From JBOHWJ01 sp050736615 (GTDB lineage: Bacteria; Desulfobacterota; Binatia; Binatales; Binataceae): a DNA stretch of 28,840 bases. The stretch's first letter is position 1, and every line of letters begins with the position of its first letter. The DNA is taken from the NCBI GenBank assembly GCA_050736615.1, contig JBOHWL010000070.1, positions 1 through 28,840 of the forward strand. Reading direction: 5' to 3'. The position numbers were made by a program, and so were the translations under genes. The notes under the pieces were generated by a model, which worked only from the letters and a program-made list of their open reading frames with translations, made no database searches and was not told the DNA's origin. Below are positions 1-7,319 of this stretch, piece after piece.

Positions 1-1
1 T

Positions 2-1102
2 CCGATAGGGCGTGCCGGACGCGATCAGAGTTACTACAAGAATGTTCGAGCCGATGAACTCGGCGTCAAGTGCGTGCGCGCGCTAATGGAACGCAACCCG
101 GCGCTCGACCCGAAGGAAATCGAAGACCTGGTATGGGGCTGCGCCAATCAGTCGGGCGAACAGGGACTGAACATCGGGCGAATGATCGCGCTACTGGCCG
201 GATTGCCGGTCGAAGTCGCCGGCACCACGGTCGACCGTCAATGCGGCTCGAGTCTGCAGGCGGTCAACTTTGGCGCTTATGAAATCATGTGTGGCGCCGG
301 CGAAGCCGTGATTGCCGGCGGGGTCGAGCACATGACGCATGTACCGATGGGCGCGGGCGTTAATCCCAATCAGCGATTGTTGGAAAAATTTCCGCCGGAT
401 ATGTTCCTCATGGGGATGACGGCGGAGCGGCTCGCCGCGATGTACCACATCAGCCGCGAGCAGAGCGACCGTTTCGCGTTGCACTCCAATCAACAAGCGA
501 TTGCCGCGCGCGAGCGCTTCAAACAGGAAATTGTGCCGGTTGAACTAGCTAATGGAATCGTCGATGTGGACCAGGGGCCGCGTCCCGAAACGGATTTGGC
601 GAAGCTCGCCTCGCTCAAGCCGTCGTTCAAACCCGACGGCCAGGTGACTGCCGGTAATTCCTCGCAGATTAGCGATGGCGCCGCCGCTGTGCTCCTGATG
701 AGTGCGGAGCGGGCGCACGCCTTGAACATAGCGCCAATGGCGCGGATTCGGGCCACGGCGGTCGCCGGGGTAGGCCCTGAGATTATGGGATGGGGTCCGG
801 TACCGGCCACGCGCAAGGCGCTGGCGCGCGCGGAACTCACGCTGAGCGACATCGATCTATGGGAGATAAATGAAGCCTTTGCCGCCCAAGTGCTTGCCTG
901 CAATACGGAATTGCGGGTCGACGAGGAGCTGCTCAACGTCAACGGCGGCGCGATCGCACTGGGACATCCGCTCGGATGCTCGGGTGCCCGCCTGATGGTG
1001 ACGCTGGTGCATGAAATGCGACGACGGGGCGTGGCGCTCGGCGTTGCCACGATGTGCATTGGGATAGGCCAGGGAATCGCGACCGTGGTCGAGCGGACGT
1101 GA
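2..1102 (+). CDS. Thiolase (acetyl-CoA C-acyltransferase), 5' end cut by window
   Basis: Thiolase-family enzyme that cleaves 3-ketoacyl-CoA with CoA (beta-oxidation) or condenses two acyl-CoAs. The reading frame is open from base 2, and its first residues (PIGRAG) match the usual thiolase N-terminus, so only about a dozen residues are missing; 366 are visible against about 390 for the family. Visible motifs are the nucleophile cysteine in DRQCGSSLQAV, the EINEAFAAQ block, the catalytic histidine in NGGAIALGHPLG, and the second active-site cysteine near the C-terminus in MCIGIGQG. That last motif is usually CIGGGQG, so an Ile replaces one Gly. A GTG at 74 is an internal codon, not the start. 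Substrate chain length cannot be read from sequence. The family call is firm; the exact role (degradative FadA-like or biosynthetic) is open. Confidence 0.93.
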   Translation, partial: PIGRAGRDQSYYKNVRADELGVKCVRALMERNPALDPKEIEDLVWGCANQSGEQGLNIGRMIALLAGLPVEVAGTTVDRQCGSSLQAVNFGAYEIMCGAGEAVIAGGVEHMTHVPMGAGVNPNQRLLEKFPPDMFLMGMTAERLAAMYHISREQSDRFALHSNQQAIAARERFKQEIVPVELANGIVDVDQGPRPETDLAKLASLKPSFKPDGQVTAGNSSQISDGAAAVLLMSAERAHALNIAPMARIRATAVAGVGPEIMGWGPVPATRKALARAELTLSDIDLWEINEAFAAQVLACNTELRVDEELLNVNGGAIALGHPLGCSGARLMVTLVHEMRRRGVALGVATMCIGIGQGIATVVERT

Positions 1103-1116
1103 GAAGAAAGAAAACA

Positions 1117-1143
1117 GGCGCGACGGCGTCTGACCGTCGCGCC
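1117..1143. terminator. Bidirectional intrinsic terminator between thiolase and glutaredoxin genes
   Basis: A perfect 10-bp stem (GGCGCGACGG / CCGTCGCGCC) with a 7-base loop lies in the short gap between the convergent thiolase and glutaredoxin genes. On the minus strand the stem is followed by a T-rich run (TGTTTTCTTTC); on the plus strand by AGAAAAT. It therefore fits best as terminator of the minus-strand Grx/BolA unit and may also end the thiolase transcript. Confidence 0.75.
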
Positions 1144-1166
1144 AGAAAATCGCGTATGGAACGGGG

Positions 1167-1508
1167 CTACTGCGCCGCTGGCTTCGACGGCTCTCCGATC
1201 ACCTCACTGACCATCGTCTGCAACTCGCCGTTTTCGTAGAGCTCGCGGATGATGTCGCATCCGCCGACGAATTTGCCATCTATGTAGACCTGCGGAATGG
1301 TCGGCCAATTGCTGTAGGTCTTGATTGCGTCGCGCAATTCCGGATCGCTCAGGACATCACAAGTCCCGTACGGGGCGCCAAGTTCCTCCAGCACCTGCAC
1401 TGTGGCCGCGGAAAAGCCGCATTGGGGGAAACTGCGGTTTCCCTTCATGAAAACCATGATTTTGTTCTCGCCAATCGCCGTTTGAATTCGGTCAACCGCG
1501 CTCGACAT
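1167..1508 (-). CDS. grxD: Monothiol glutaredoxin, CGFS type (Grx4/GrxD)
   Basis: A CGFS-type glutaredoxin of 113 residues, the usual length of the single-domain form. The family binds a [2Fe-2S] cluster between two monomers, or between one monomer and BolA, with glutathione as co-ligand, and passes clusters to target proteins in the cytoplasm. Visible: Lys22 before the active site, CGFS at residues 30-33, the cis-proline motif WPTIPQVYIDG at 68-78, and GGCD at 82-85 for glutathione binding. The start is supported by a GGAGG site that overlaps the last codons of the upstream bolA gene; only four bases separate the bolA stop from this ATG, so the two are cotranscribed and probably translationally coupled. 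A strong hairpin terminator follows at 1117-1143. Confidence 0.96.
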   Translation of the reverse strand: MSSAVDRIQTAIGENKIMVFMKGNRSFPQCGFSAATVQVLEELGAPYGTCDVLSDPELRDAIKTYSNWPTIPQVYIDGKFVGGCDIIRELYENGELQTMVSEVIGEPSKPAAQ

Positions 1509-1512
1509 CGAA

Positions 1513-1758
1513 TTACCTCCGATTCTGATACTGCGCCGGGGTCAACGTCTTGAGGCTGAGCGCATGCACCCGCGCGCGCATGGCGTCGCCCAGCACGCTG
1601 TAAACCGCCTGATGGCGTTCGACCAGACCCTTGCCCTCGAAAATGTCGCTGACAATCAGGGCTTCGAAGTGGTCGCCGCCACCGGTCGTGTCACGTACTT
1701 CCACAACCGCGCCGGGTAGGCCCTGCTCAATTATCCGTTGCAACTCCTGAGCGTCCAT
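1513..1758 (-). CDS. BolA/IbaG-family protein
   Basis: Small BolA-family protein (81 residues, close in length to the IbaG/BolA2-type members). These proteins form heterocomplexes with CGFS glutaredoxins and take part in [2Fe-2S] trafficking or sensing. Visible: the HFEALIVSDIF core strand at 30-40, the LVERHQAVY helix at 45-53, and the family signature around His65 in VHALSLKTLTP, the histidine that ligates the shared cluster. An upstream in-frame extension to 1896 exists, but its arginine- and alanine-rich residues do not look like BolA, so the ATG at 1758 is preferred. It directly precedes grxD (4-base gap), the classical genetic and physical pairing. Confidence 0.93.
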   Translation of the reverse strand: MDAQELQRIIEQGLPGAVVEVRDTTGGGDHFEALIVSDIFEGKGLVERHQAVYSVLGDAMRARVHALSLKTLTPAQYQNRR

Positions 1759-1846
1759 CGCCGCTATCTTAGCGTGCCGTCCGCGATCAATTCCACTATC
1801 TTGACGAAAAGTGGCGTTCACCCGGCGACGGATCTCACATGGCATG

Positions 1847-2266
1847 TCAGGCGGCGCGTCGGGCGCCGCTCTCGAGCGCAGGCGTGCCCGCGCCATCGAG
1901 ACTCAGCGCGCCGGGACCGAAGCTGGCGAAGGCGAGCAGGCCACCCATCATCGCGATATTCTTGAGCCATTCGACCTCTTGGCCGGTCAGCACATGAAAA
2001 ACAATCGTCACCGGGATCAACCATAAAAATAAAATGAACGCGGCCCAACGGGTTTGCAGGCCCAGGATCAACAGCACCGAGCAGACGATTTCGATCACCA
2101 TGCTCGCATAGAGCAACGGATATACTGAAGCGGCGGGCATCTGATGCGCAAGCATGATGCCATGGAACATGCCGGTATGCATCGCCTTCATGATTCCCGA
2201 GTTAAGAAAGATGATCGCCATCAAGATACGGCCGATCAGTGCCGCGACGTTGCGCAATCCATCCAT
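1847..2266 (-). CDS. DoxX-family integral membrane protein
   Basis: A 139-residue protein with four predicted membrane segments (about residues 8-25, 45-70, 74-92 and 103-120). The pattern GRILMAIIFLNSGIMK near the N-terminus and KNIAMMGGLL in the last helix is typical of DoxX/DoxD-like proteins. Family members include subunits of archaeal thiosulfate:quinone oxidoreductase and the mycobacterial SodA-DoxX-SseA redox complex, but most have no assigned reaction. A good AGAGGTG ribosome site precedes the ATG. It sits 88 bases upstream of bolA on the same strand, so it may share a transcript with the Fe-S trafficking pair; a thiol-redox role would fit this context but is inference. Confidence 0.85.
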   Translation of the reverse strand: MDGLRNVAALIGRILMAIIFLNSGIMKAMHTGMFHGIMLAHQMPAASVYPLLYASMVIEIVCSVLLILGLQTRWAAFILFLWLIPVTIVFHVLTGQEVEWLKNIAMMGGLLAFASFGPGALSLDGAGTPALESGARRAA

Positions 2267-2343
2267 GCTTCACCTCTTGCGCTAAATTTGAGCGCCTGCC
2301 GAGACCGCGGGGACGGCTCGAGGACGCGTACTTTCCATTGGAA

Positions 2344-2817
2344 TCATAAGCGATGCTCAAAGCGGATTGACATGGACGACTGGCCACCGCGTGAATCATG
2401 GTTGGCCGCCGAGGTATCCGTGCCGGCGGGTTTGAGCGAATGTCCCAGAGGACGCGAGCGTGCTGGCTGCAAGCCACGCACCTTGCGCGTCTCTTCGTTT
2501 GCGGCCATCCGGTCGTCGTACTCGTTGCCGTGGCCCTCGTAATGGGCGACGAAGCGCCGCGCCGAACCCTCGTCCATGTGGCATAGCAGCGGAAGTTCAG
2601 GATAACGCAGGCATAGCGGCGCCCGTGCCGCGGCGCGAGCGGGCCGGGCCGCGGCCGTGCCGGACGGACTGGGTTTGGCGGAGCAGATCGCAAAGGTCGA
2701 GATCACGCGCGGCGCCGCGCGACCGCATTCTGGACAGTCGTGAAACTGGTCGCCAAGCGAAGCCAGCACTTCGAACAGCAGGTCACAGGTTTGGCAATGG
2801 CACTCGTAAATTGGCAT
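2344..2817 (-). CDS. FmdB-type zinc-ribbon protein with C-terminal extension
   Basis: 157 residues. The N-terminus (MPIYECHC) and two CxxC knuckles at residues 8-11 and 28-31 form the FmdB/CxxC_CxxC_SSSS zinc ribbon, a domain named after the putative regulator FmdB. The middle is an Ala/Arg/Pro-rich linker. The C-terminal half (from about residue 70) contains CHMDEGSARRFVAHYEGHG and EYDDRMAANEETRKVRG, a conserved-looking charged segment I cannot name. Function is unknown; small zinc ribbons of this kind are usually proposed to bind nucleic acid or proteins. It lies 77 bases upstream of the DoxX gene on the same strand. The gene starts close to an intergenic palindromic repeat (2890-2982). Confidence 0.75.
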   Translation of the reverse strand: MPIYECHCQTCDLLFEVLASLGDQFHDCPECGRAAPRVISTFAICSAKPSPSGTAAARPARAAARAPLCLRYPELPLLCHMDEGSARRFVAHYEGHGNEYDDRMAANEETRKVRGLQPARSRPLGHSLKPAGTDTSAANHDSRGGQSSMSIRFEHRL

Positions 2818-2889
2818 CAGGAGTTAGGGAATCTCTCTGCATAGGTCTTTGCTGTGATCCCTCGGTTTCGCTCGGAGTGTGTGACCTTT

Positions 2890-2982
2890 TGTCATTCTGA
2901 ACGGAGTCTGCGAAGTGAAGAATCCCGGTAAAAGCTGGCAAAAGCAAAAAATTCGGGATTCTTCGCTGTGCTCAGAATGACA
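2890..2982. repeat. Palindromic intergenic repeat, copy 1
   Basis: A 93-bp imperfect palindrome. Outer arms TGTCATTCTGA (2890-2900) and TCAGAATGACA (2972-2982) are perfect inverted repeats, and inner arms AAGAATCCCG (2918-2927) and CGGGATTCTT (2954-2963) are also perfect. The centre is A-rich. A longer relative is at 16262-16410. Elements with this 'GTCATTCTGAGCG...GAAGAATC' signature are a common kind of dispersed intergenic repeat in environmental bacterial genomes. No ORF inside. It fills most of the gap between the fmdB-like gene and the end of the amidohydrolase gene. Confidence 0.88.
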
Positions 2983-3078
2983 GAGAGGCCAGTTTCTTCA
3001 CACATTCTCTGGGGTGACACAAACCGGAGCAGGTCTCCTAAATTTCGTGTTTTTCATCGGGATCCAAAAATCACGCTC

Positions 3079-4200
3079 TCAGCCGAAATTGACGTTGTAG
3101 AAGCGGGCCGGGTTGTCATGCAGCAGGCGTCCGCTCACTTCAGCGGGAAATTTATCCAGCTTTTCGCGCAATTCGTTCAGCGCACCTGGATAGAGACAAT
3201 CAAAATGAGGGTAATCCGCTCCCCATAGGATGTTTTCGCCCAAGCCATGATCGACGACATCGGCCAGTGTGCTTTCGTCGGCATCATAGGCGACAAAGCA
3301 TTGACGGCGGAAATACTCGCTGGGCTTGTCCTTCATCCACGGCACCAACTTGCCCATCTTTTCGAAATGTCCGTCGAGCCGATCGAGCCAGTACAACATC
3401 CAGCCTGAGCCCGCTTCGAGAAACGATACCCGCAGCCTGGGATACTTCGCCAGCACGCCGCCGCAGATGATGTCCATCGAGGCCATTTCCTGCTCGAGTG
3501 GATGACAGATGATATGGCTGAAGAACAAATCATTGTTTGGATAACGATCGTTCGCGACGCTCGGAACGGTATCAATGGCGAAGCTGCCGTGCACCGAGAT
3601 TGGCAGGTTGAGTTCCTCGGCGGCCGACCAGAACGGCTCATAAGCCGGATCGTTGAGGCGGCGGCCGTTATATGGTGTTGGCCGAATGGTCGCGGCGCAT
3701 AGCCCCAGTTCCTTGATGTGACGCAATTCCCGCGTCGCCATCGCGACATCCTGCAACGGGACGGTGCCGGCCGCGAACAGGCGGCCCTTGCCCTGGTTGC
3801 AAAAGTCCGTGGCCCAGCGGTTATAGGCGTTGCAAGTCACGGCCGCCACTTCATGGTCGCGGATGCCGGCATAAAGCAGTCCGATCGTTGGATAGAGCAC
3901 GCTCGCGCGCAAACCTTCAGTATCGAGCACTTCGACGCGCGCCTTGGGCTCCTTGGCGCCGGCAGGAACCTCGTCCCATCGCGTGCGCAAGGTTTTATCG
4001 AGGTCGGTTAGGCCGTTGGGTACGGAGGCGGCGGCGATCGGCAATTCGTCGAACACGCGGCCTTCCATCTTTATATAGGCGATACCGTCGTCGCGTGCGA
4101 CCACTCGCGGCACCAATTCGCGAAATTTGGCCGGGACGTATTGATCGGCGATCTCGTTGGGTTCAAGCAGATGCGAATCAGAATCAACGTAAACGCTCAT
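3079..4200 (-). CDS. Amidohydrolase family protein (amidohydrolase 2 / ACMSD-like)
   Basis: A TIM-barrel metal hydrolase or decarboxylase of the amidohydrolase 2 group (PF04909), which acts on aromatic or carboxylated small molecules. From the chosen start it has 373 residues. Visible: DSDSHLLEP at residues 6-14 (the family's first metal site, here with His10), an HGSF segment in mid-protein, SHIICHPLEQ, a FLEAGSGWMLYWLDRLD helix region, and the late aspartate in ILWGADYPHFD. The ATG at 4200 is chosen over one at 4224 because a GGAGG lies ten bases ahead of it, between the two. It is transcribed away from the SBP56 gene. Such genes often sit with CoA-linked catabolic clusters; the substrate cannot be deduced. 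Confidence 0.88.
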   Translation of the reverse strand: MSVYVDSDSHLLEPNEIADQYVPAKFRELVPRVVARDDGIAYIKMEGRVFDELPIAAASVPNGLTDLDKTLRTRWDEVPAGAKEPKARVEVLDTEGLRASVLYPTIGLLYAGIRDHEVAAVTCNAYNRWATDFCNQGKGRLFAAGTVPLQDVAMATRELRHIKELGLCAATIRPTPYNGRRLNDPAYEPFWSAAEELNLPISVHGSFAIDTVPSVANDRYPNNDLFFSHIICHPLEQEMASMDIICGGVLAKYPRLRVSFLEAGSGWMLYWLDRLDGHFEKMGKLVPWMKDKPSEYFRRQCFVAYDADESTLADVVDHGLGENILWGADYPHFDCLYPGALNELREKLDKFPAEVSGRLLHDNPARFYNVNFG

Positions 4201-4387
4201 ATTCGCCGACCTCCGTCGTTCCAATGCGAAACGTGCGCTCTCGATGTAGTTGCTTACGCCAATTGCTCGCGCGCTGGCAAGATGGGAGACCGGCCGTCAG
4301 CCTGACTTAGCGAGCTTGTCTCGTCGGCTGAGAGTAATTAAGGTCCCGTTTATCCTAGCGCCGGTTTGATCCATTGACGGAGTAATT

Positions 4388-5779
4388 ATGGCCCTCTGGA
4401 AAACCGATCAGACATTCTATCCCTCGCCACGTATGGCGATGCAGGCGCCGCCGGAGCGGCTGGCCTACGTAGCGGCTTTCAATCCAAAGGCGGGCAACGG
4501 CCGTGCCGACGCCATGTGCGTGCTTGACGTTGACCGCAACTCGCCGAGCTACAGCCAAATTGTCGGACGGCTCGAGATGCCCGCGGTGGGCGATGAATTG
4601 CATCATTTCGGATGGAACGCCTGTAGCGCGGCGTTGTGCCCCTATGCGCCACATCCGCATGTCGAACGGCGCTACCTGGTCGTGCCGGGGCTGCGTTCGT
4701 CGCGCATATACATCCTCGATACCAAACCTGACCCGCATCATCCCAGCGTTGCCCGGATAATCGAACCGGAGGAGATCGCCCGGCGTACTGGCTATAGCCG
4801 TCCCCATACGATCCATTGCGGCCCCGACGCCATTTACGTCAGTGCCCTGGGCGCACCGGACGGAGAAGGGCCGGGCGGGCTGTTTTTGCTCGACCATGAA
4901 ACCTTCGATGTACTTGGGCGATGGGAAGTCGAACGCGGGCCACAATATCTCGCCTACGATTTCTGGTGGCATCTTGGCTACGATATCGCGGTCACCAGCG
5001 AATGGGGCACGCCGAACATGATCGAAAACGGTGTGCGGCCGGACCTGCTGATGGAAGGCAAGTACGGCCATGCGCTGCATCTGTGGGATTTGCGCCGCCG
5101 GCGTCATCAGCAGACCCTGGAGCTCGGCCCCGAGTATCAGATGGCGTTGGAGTTGCGCCCGGCGCATGATCCAACGCGGGCTTACGGCTTTGTCGGCGTA
5201 GTGATCTCGACCAAGGACCTTTCGGCCTCGATCTGGCTCTGGTATCGAGACGACGGCGGCTGGGCGATACGCAAGATCATTGACGTGCCGGCCGAACCGG
5301 CCGACCCGGACCAATTGCCGCCGGCGTTGAAACCGTTCAAGGCCGTGCCGCCCTTGATTACCGACATCAACCTGAGTCTCGATGATCGCTACCTATACCT
5401 CGCCTGCTTCGGCACTGGCGACCTTCAGCAATACGACGTCAGCGATCCATTCAAGCCGCGACTGACTGGCAAGGTACGCCTGGGTGGGATTGTATCGCAT
5501 GCGTCTCATCCCAAGGGCGGATCGCTCAACGGTGGCTCGCAAATGCTCGAGCTATCGCGTGACGGGCGGCGCGTTTATCTCAGTAATTCGCTTTACGGCG
5601 CATGGGATGAGCAGTTCTATCCCGAGGGCGTGCGCGGATGGGTCACGATGGTGAATGTGGCGTCCAACGGCGGGCTCAGTGTTGAACCAGACTTCTTCGT
5701 ACCCTTCGAGGGTGAACGGGCGCATCAGGTACGGCTTGAGGGTGGTGATTCGTCTTCCGACTCTTACTGTTATCCGTGA
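4388..5779 (+). CDS. Selenium-binding protein (SBP56) family; methanethiol oxidase-like
   Basis: A full-length (463-residue) member of the SBP56/SELENBP1 family. Characterised members (MtoX of Hyphomicrobium, human SELENBP1) are copper-dependent methanethiol oxidases that convert methanethiol with O2 to formaldehyde, H2S and H2O2. Visible: DELHHFGWNAC at about 69-79, PHTIHCGPDAIYVSALG near 138-154, FWWHLGYD and TSEWGTPNM in the central propeller, and a His-rich SHASHPKGG late in the chain; the C-terminus (AHQVRLEGGD...) ends as in homologues. No signal peptide is seen, so a cytoplasmic location is expected, unlike the periplasmic Hyphomicrobium enzyme. A GGAG site precedes the ATG. The stop overlaps the GTG start of the next gene (GTGA), so the two are coupled. 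Oxidase activity is inferred from family only. Confidence 0.92.
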   Translation: MALWKTDQTFYPSPRMAMQAPPERLAYVAAFNPKAGNGRADAMCVLDVDRNSPSYSQIVGRLEMPAVGDELHHFGWNACSAALCPYAPHPHVERRYLVVPGLRSSRIYILDTKPDPHHPSVARIIEPEEIARRTGYSRPHTIHCGPDAIYVSALGAPDGEGPGGLFLLDHETFDVLGRWEVERGPQYLAYDFWWHLGYDIAVTSEWGTPNMIENGVRPDLLMEGKYGHALHLWDLRRRRHQQTLELGPEYQMALELRPAHDPTRAYGFVGVVISTKDLSASIWLWYRDDGGWAIRKIIDVPAEPADPDQLPPALKPFKAVPPLITDINLSLDDRYLYLACFGTGDLQQYDVSDPFKPRLTGKVRLGGIVSHASHPKGGSLNGGSQMLELSRDGRRVYLSNSLYGAWDEQFYPEGVRGWVTMVNVASNGGLSVEPDFFVPFEGERAHQVRLEGGDSSSDSYCYP

Positions 5780-6444
5780 GCGGCAGTGTCTGGCCCTGGT
5801 TGGCGGTTGCCCTTCTGGGCGCTTATCACGGGGTCGACCCGTCGATGGGTTGGCTGTTCGCGGTAGGGCTGGGATTACAGGAGCATCGGCGATCCAAGGT
5901 CGTCAAATCGCTGGTTCCGATCGCGATCGGGCATCTTATTTCTATCGCGTTTGTGGTTGCGCTGATCGGCGGGCTCATGGCCAGTGCCGCGGGATGGTTG
6001 CGCCCGGCGGGCGCGGGCCTGCTGGTTCTTTTCGGGCTGTTCCGCTTTCTGCGCCCCCGTGCGCATCCGCGCTGGGTTGCGATGCGGGTCAATGCGCGAG
6101 AGCTTGCGACTTGGTCGTTTCTGATGGCCACCGCCCATGGCGCGGGGTTGATGCTGTTGCCGATCCTGCTGGACCTTCCGGCCGATGGCGCGATGGCAAT
6201 GCATCACAAGATGACGGGAATGGCTGGCCACGCGGCGTTCCTCAGCTATCGCGCGATCGGCGTCTGGCCGGCGGCAGCAGTGGTGCTGCTCCACACGCTC
6301 ACGCTGTTCGTCGTGATGGGAATTGTCGCGATGGTAGTTTATGAATGGGTCGGCCTGAAGATCCTGCGCAGCGCATGGGTCAATCTGGACACGCTATGGG
6401 CGGGTGCGCTGGTTGGGGCCGGGATGCTCTCCCTGGTGATCTGA
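5776..6444 (+). CDS. Polytopic membrane protein coupled to SBP56 gene; possible metal permease
   Basis: A 222-residue protein with about six membrane helices that I do not recognise as a named family. Histidines fall inside or at the edge of membrane segments: H18 in GAYHGVDPSMGWLFAV, H53 in IAIGHLISIAF, H121 in ATAHGAGLMLLP, and one in LLHTLTLFVV. This pattern of His/Asp in the first helix and a GH motif in a later one recalls NicO/UreH-type and related transition-metal permeases, though the canonical HxxxxDH motif is absent. The loop after helix 1 (EHRRSK) is basic and therefore probably cytoplasmic. The GTG start overlaps the SBP56 stop by four bases, implying obligate co-expression. A role in supplying copper to the oxidase, or in moving its substrate, is inference. 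Confidence 0.75.
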   Translation: MSGSVWPWLAVALLGAYHGVDPSMGWLFAVGLGLQEHRRSKVVKSLVPIAIGHLISIAFVVALIGGLMASAAGWLRPAGAGLLVLFGLFRFLRPRAHPRWVAMRVNARELATWSFLMATAHGAGLMLLPILLDLPADGAMAMHHKMTGMAGHAAFLSYRAIGVWPAAAVVLLHTLTLFVVMGIVAMVVYEWVGLKILRSAWVNLDTLWAGALVGAGMLSLVI

Positions 6445-6515
6445 ATCCTCAGCGGGATGGAGCGTGGGGTCAAAATAGTTCAACATCGATCAATGGCGTA
6501 TCGCGCGGACCGCTT

Positions 6516-7196
6516 ATGGCCGGGCTCCATCTGCTGATCGTCGAAGACGAATCGGCACTGGCGGAAAATCTGTGCCGTGGCTTCGGCGAAGAGGGCTGTG
6601 TGGTTGAATGGGCGGGCAGCGCCGAGGCGGCCGAGCGGGTGCTCGCCAGCCGTGGCTTCGACGTTATCGTGCTGGACCTGCGATTGCCCGGCAAGGACGG
6701 CCTCACGCTGCTTAGGCAATTACGTGCGAGCCGCCGCCTCACGCCAGTGCTTATCCTGACCGCACGCGCTTCGCTTGAAGAACGGGTTGGCGGCCTTGAG
6801 GCGGGCGCGGACGATTATCTGGCGAAGCCGTTCGCCTTCGCGGAGCTGCTGGCGCGGGTGAAAGCGCTGGCCCGCCGCCATGCCGCCGATTCGGCCTCCT
6901 TGCTCAAGGTGGGCGGGCTTGAATTCGACACCGTCAAGCGCCGCGTCTGGCGCGAAGGCCGTGCTTTAAATTTATCCCCCAAGGAAAGCATGCTGCTCGA
7001 ATTACTGATGCGGCATAGCGGTGAGGTAGTGACGCGCGACATGATTGCGGAGACGGTGTGGGGCGCGGGCTACAACGAATTCACCAATTTGATTGAGGTC
7101 TTCGTCAATCGCATCCGCCAGAAAATCGATGACCGCCGCGATGACCCAATAATCGTCACTATACGTGGCGTCGGGTATTCGTTGCGGCCGCGCTGA
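6516..7196 (+). CDS. OmpR/PhoB-family response regulator
   Basis: 226 residues. The receiver domain (about 4-118) shows the acidic pocket E10-D11, the phosphoacceptor Asp54 in VLDLRLPGKDG, the switch Thr in LILTARAS and Lys in YLAKPF. The C-terminal winged helix (about 130-224) is of the Trans_reg_C type and ends VNRIRQKI...IRGVGYSLRP, so it binds DNA. The ATG at 6516 is chosen because it starts just before the first receiver strand; the upstream in-frame extension overlaps the membrane protein gene and is not domain-like. It lies 71 bases after the membrane protein gene and 123 bases before its cognate kinase. Its targets are not visible, but the SBP56 operon and the nearby efflux genes are candidates. 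Confidence 0.95.
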   Translation: MAGLHLLIVEDESALAENLCRGFGEEGCVVEWAGSAEAAERVLASRGFDVIVLDLRLPGKDGLTLLRQLRASRRLTPVLILTARASLEERVGGLEAGADDYLAKPFAFAELLARVKALARRHAADSASLLKVGGLEFDTVKRRVWREGRALNLSPKESMLLELLMRHSGEVVTRDMIAETVWGAGYNEFTNLIEVFVNRIRQKIDDRRDDPIIVTIRGVGYSLRPR

Positions 7197-7319
7197 GAAC
7201 TTATAAAGGCGTTTGCGCCGTTGGGTACACTCACCAGGTTCTGGATTTACGCCCGCGGGTGCCGGGCGCAGTGGATGAAGCGCTTACGCAAACGTTGAGC
7301 GCGACCGAGCCGTCCGACG

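Noticed and set aside
4355..5314. Minus-strand frame of 319 codons over the SBP56 gene
   Set aside because: The plus-strand SBP56 protein has full-length family motifs; the antisense frame shows none.
7207..7292. GCGTTTGCG and CGCAAACG pair between regulator and kinase genes
   Set aside because: Eight complementary bases in a GC-rich gap are likely by chance, and no second signal supports a hairpin function.
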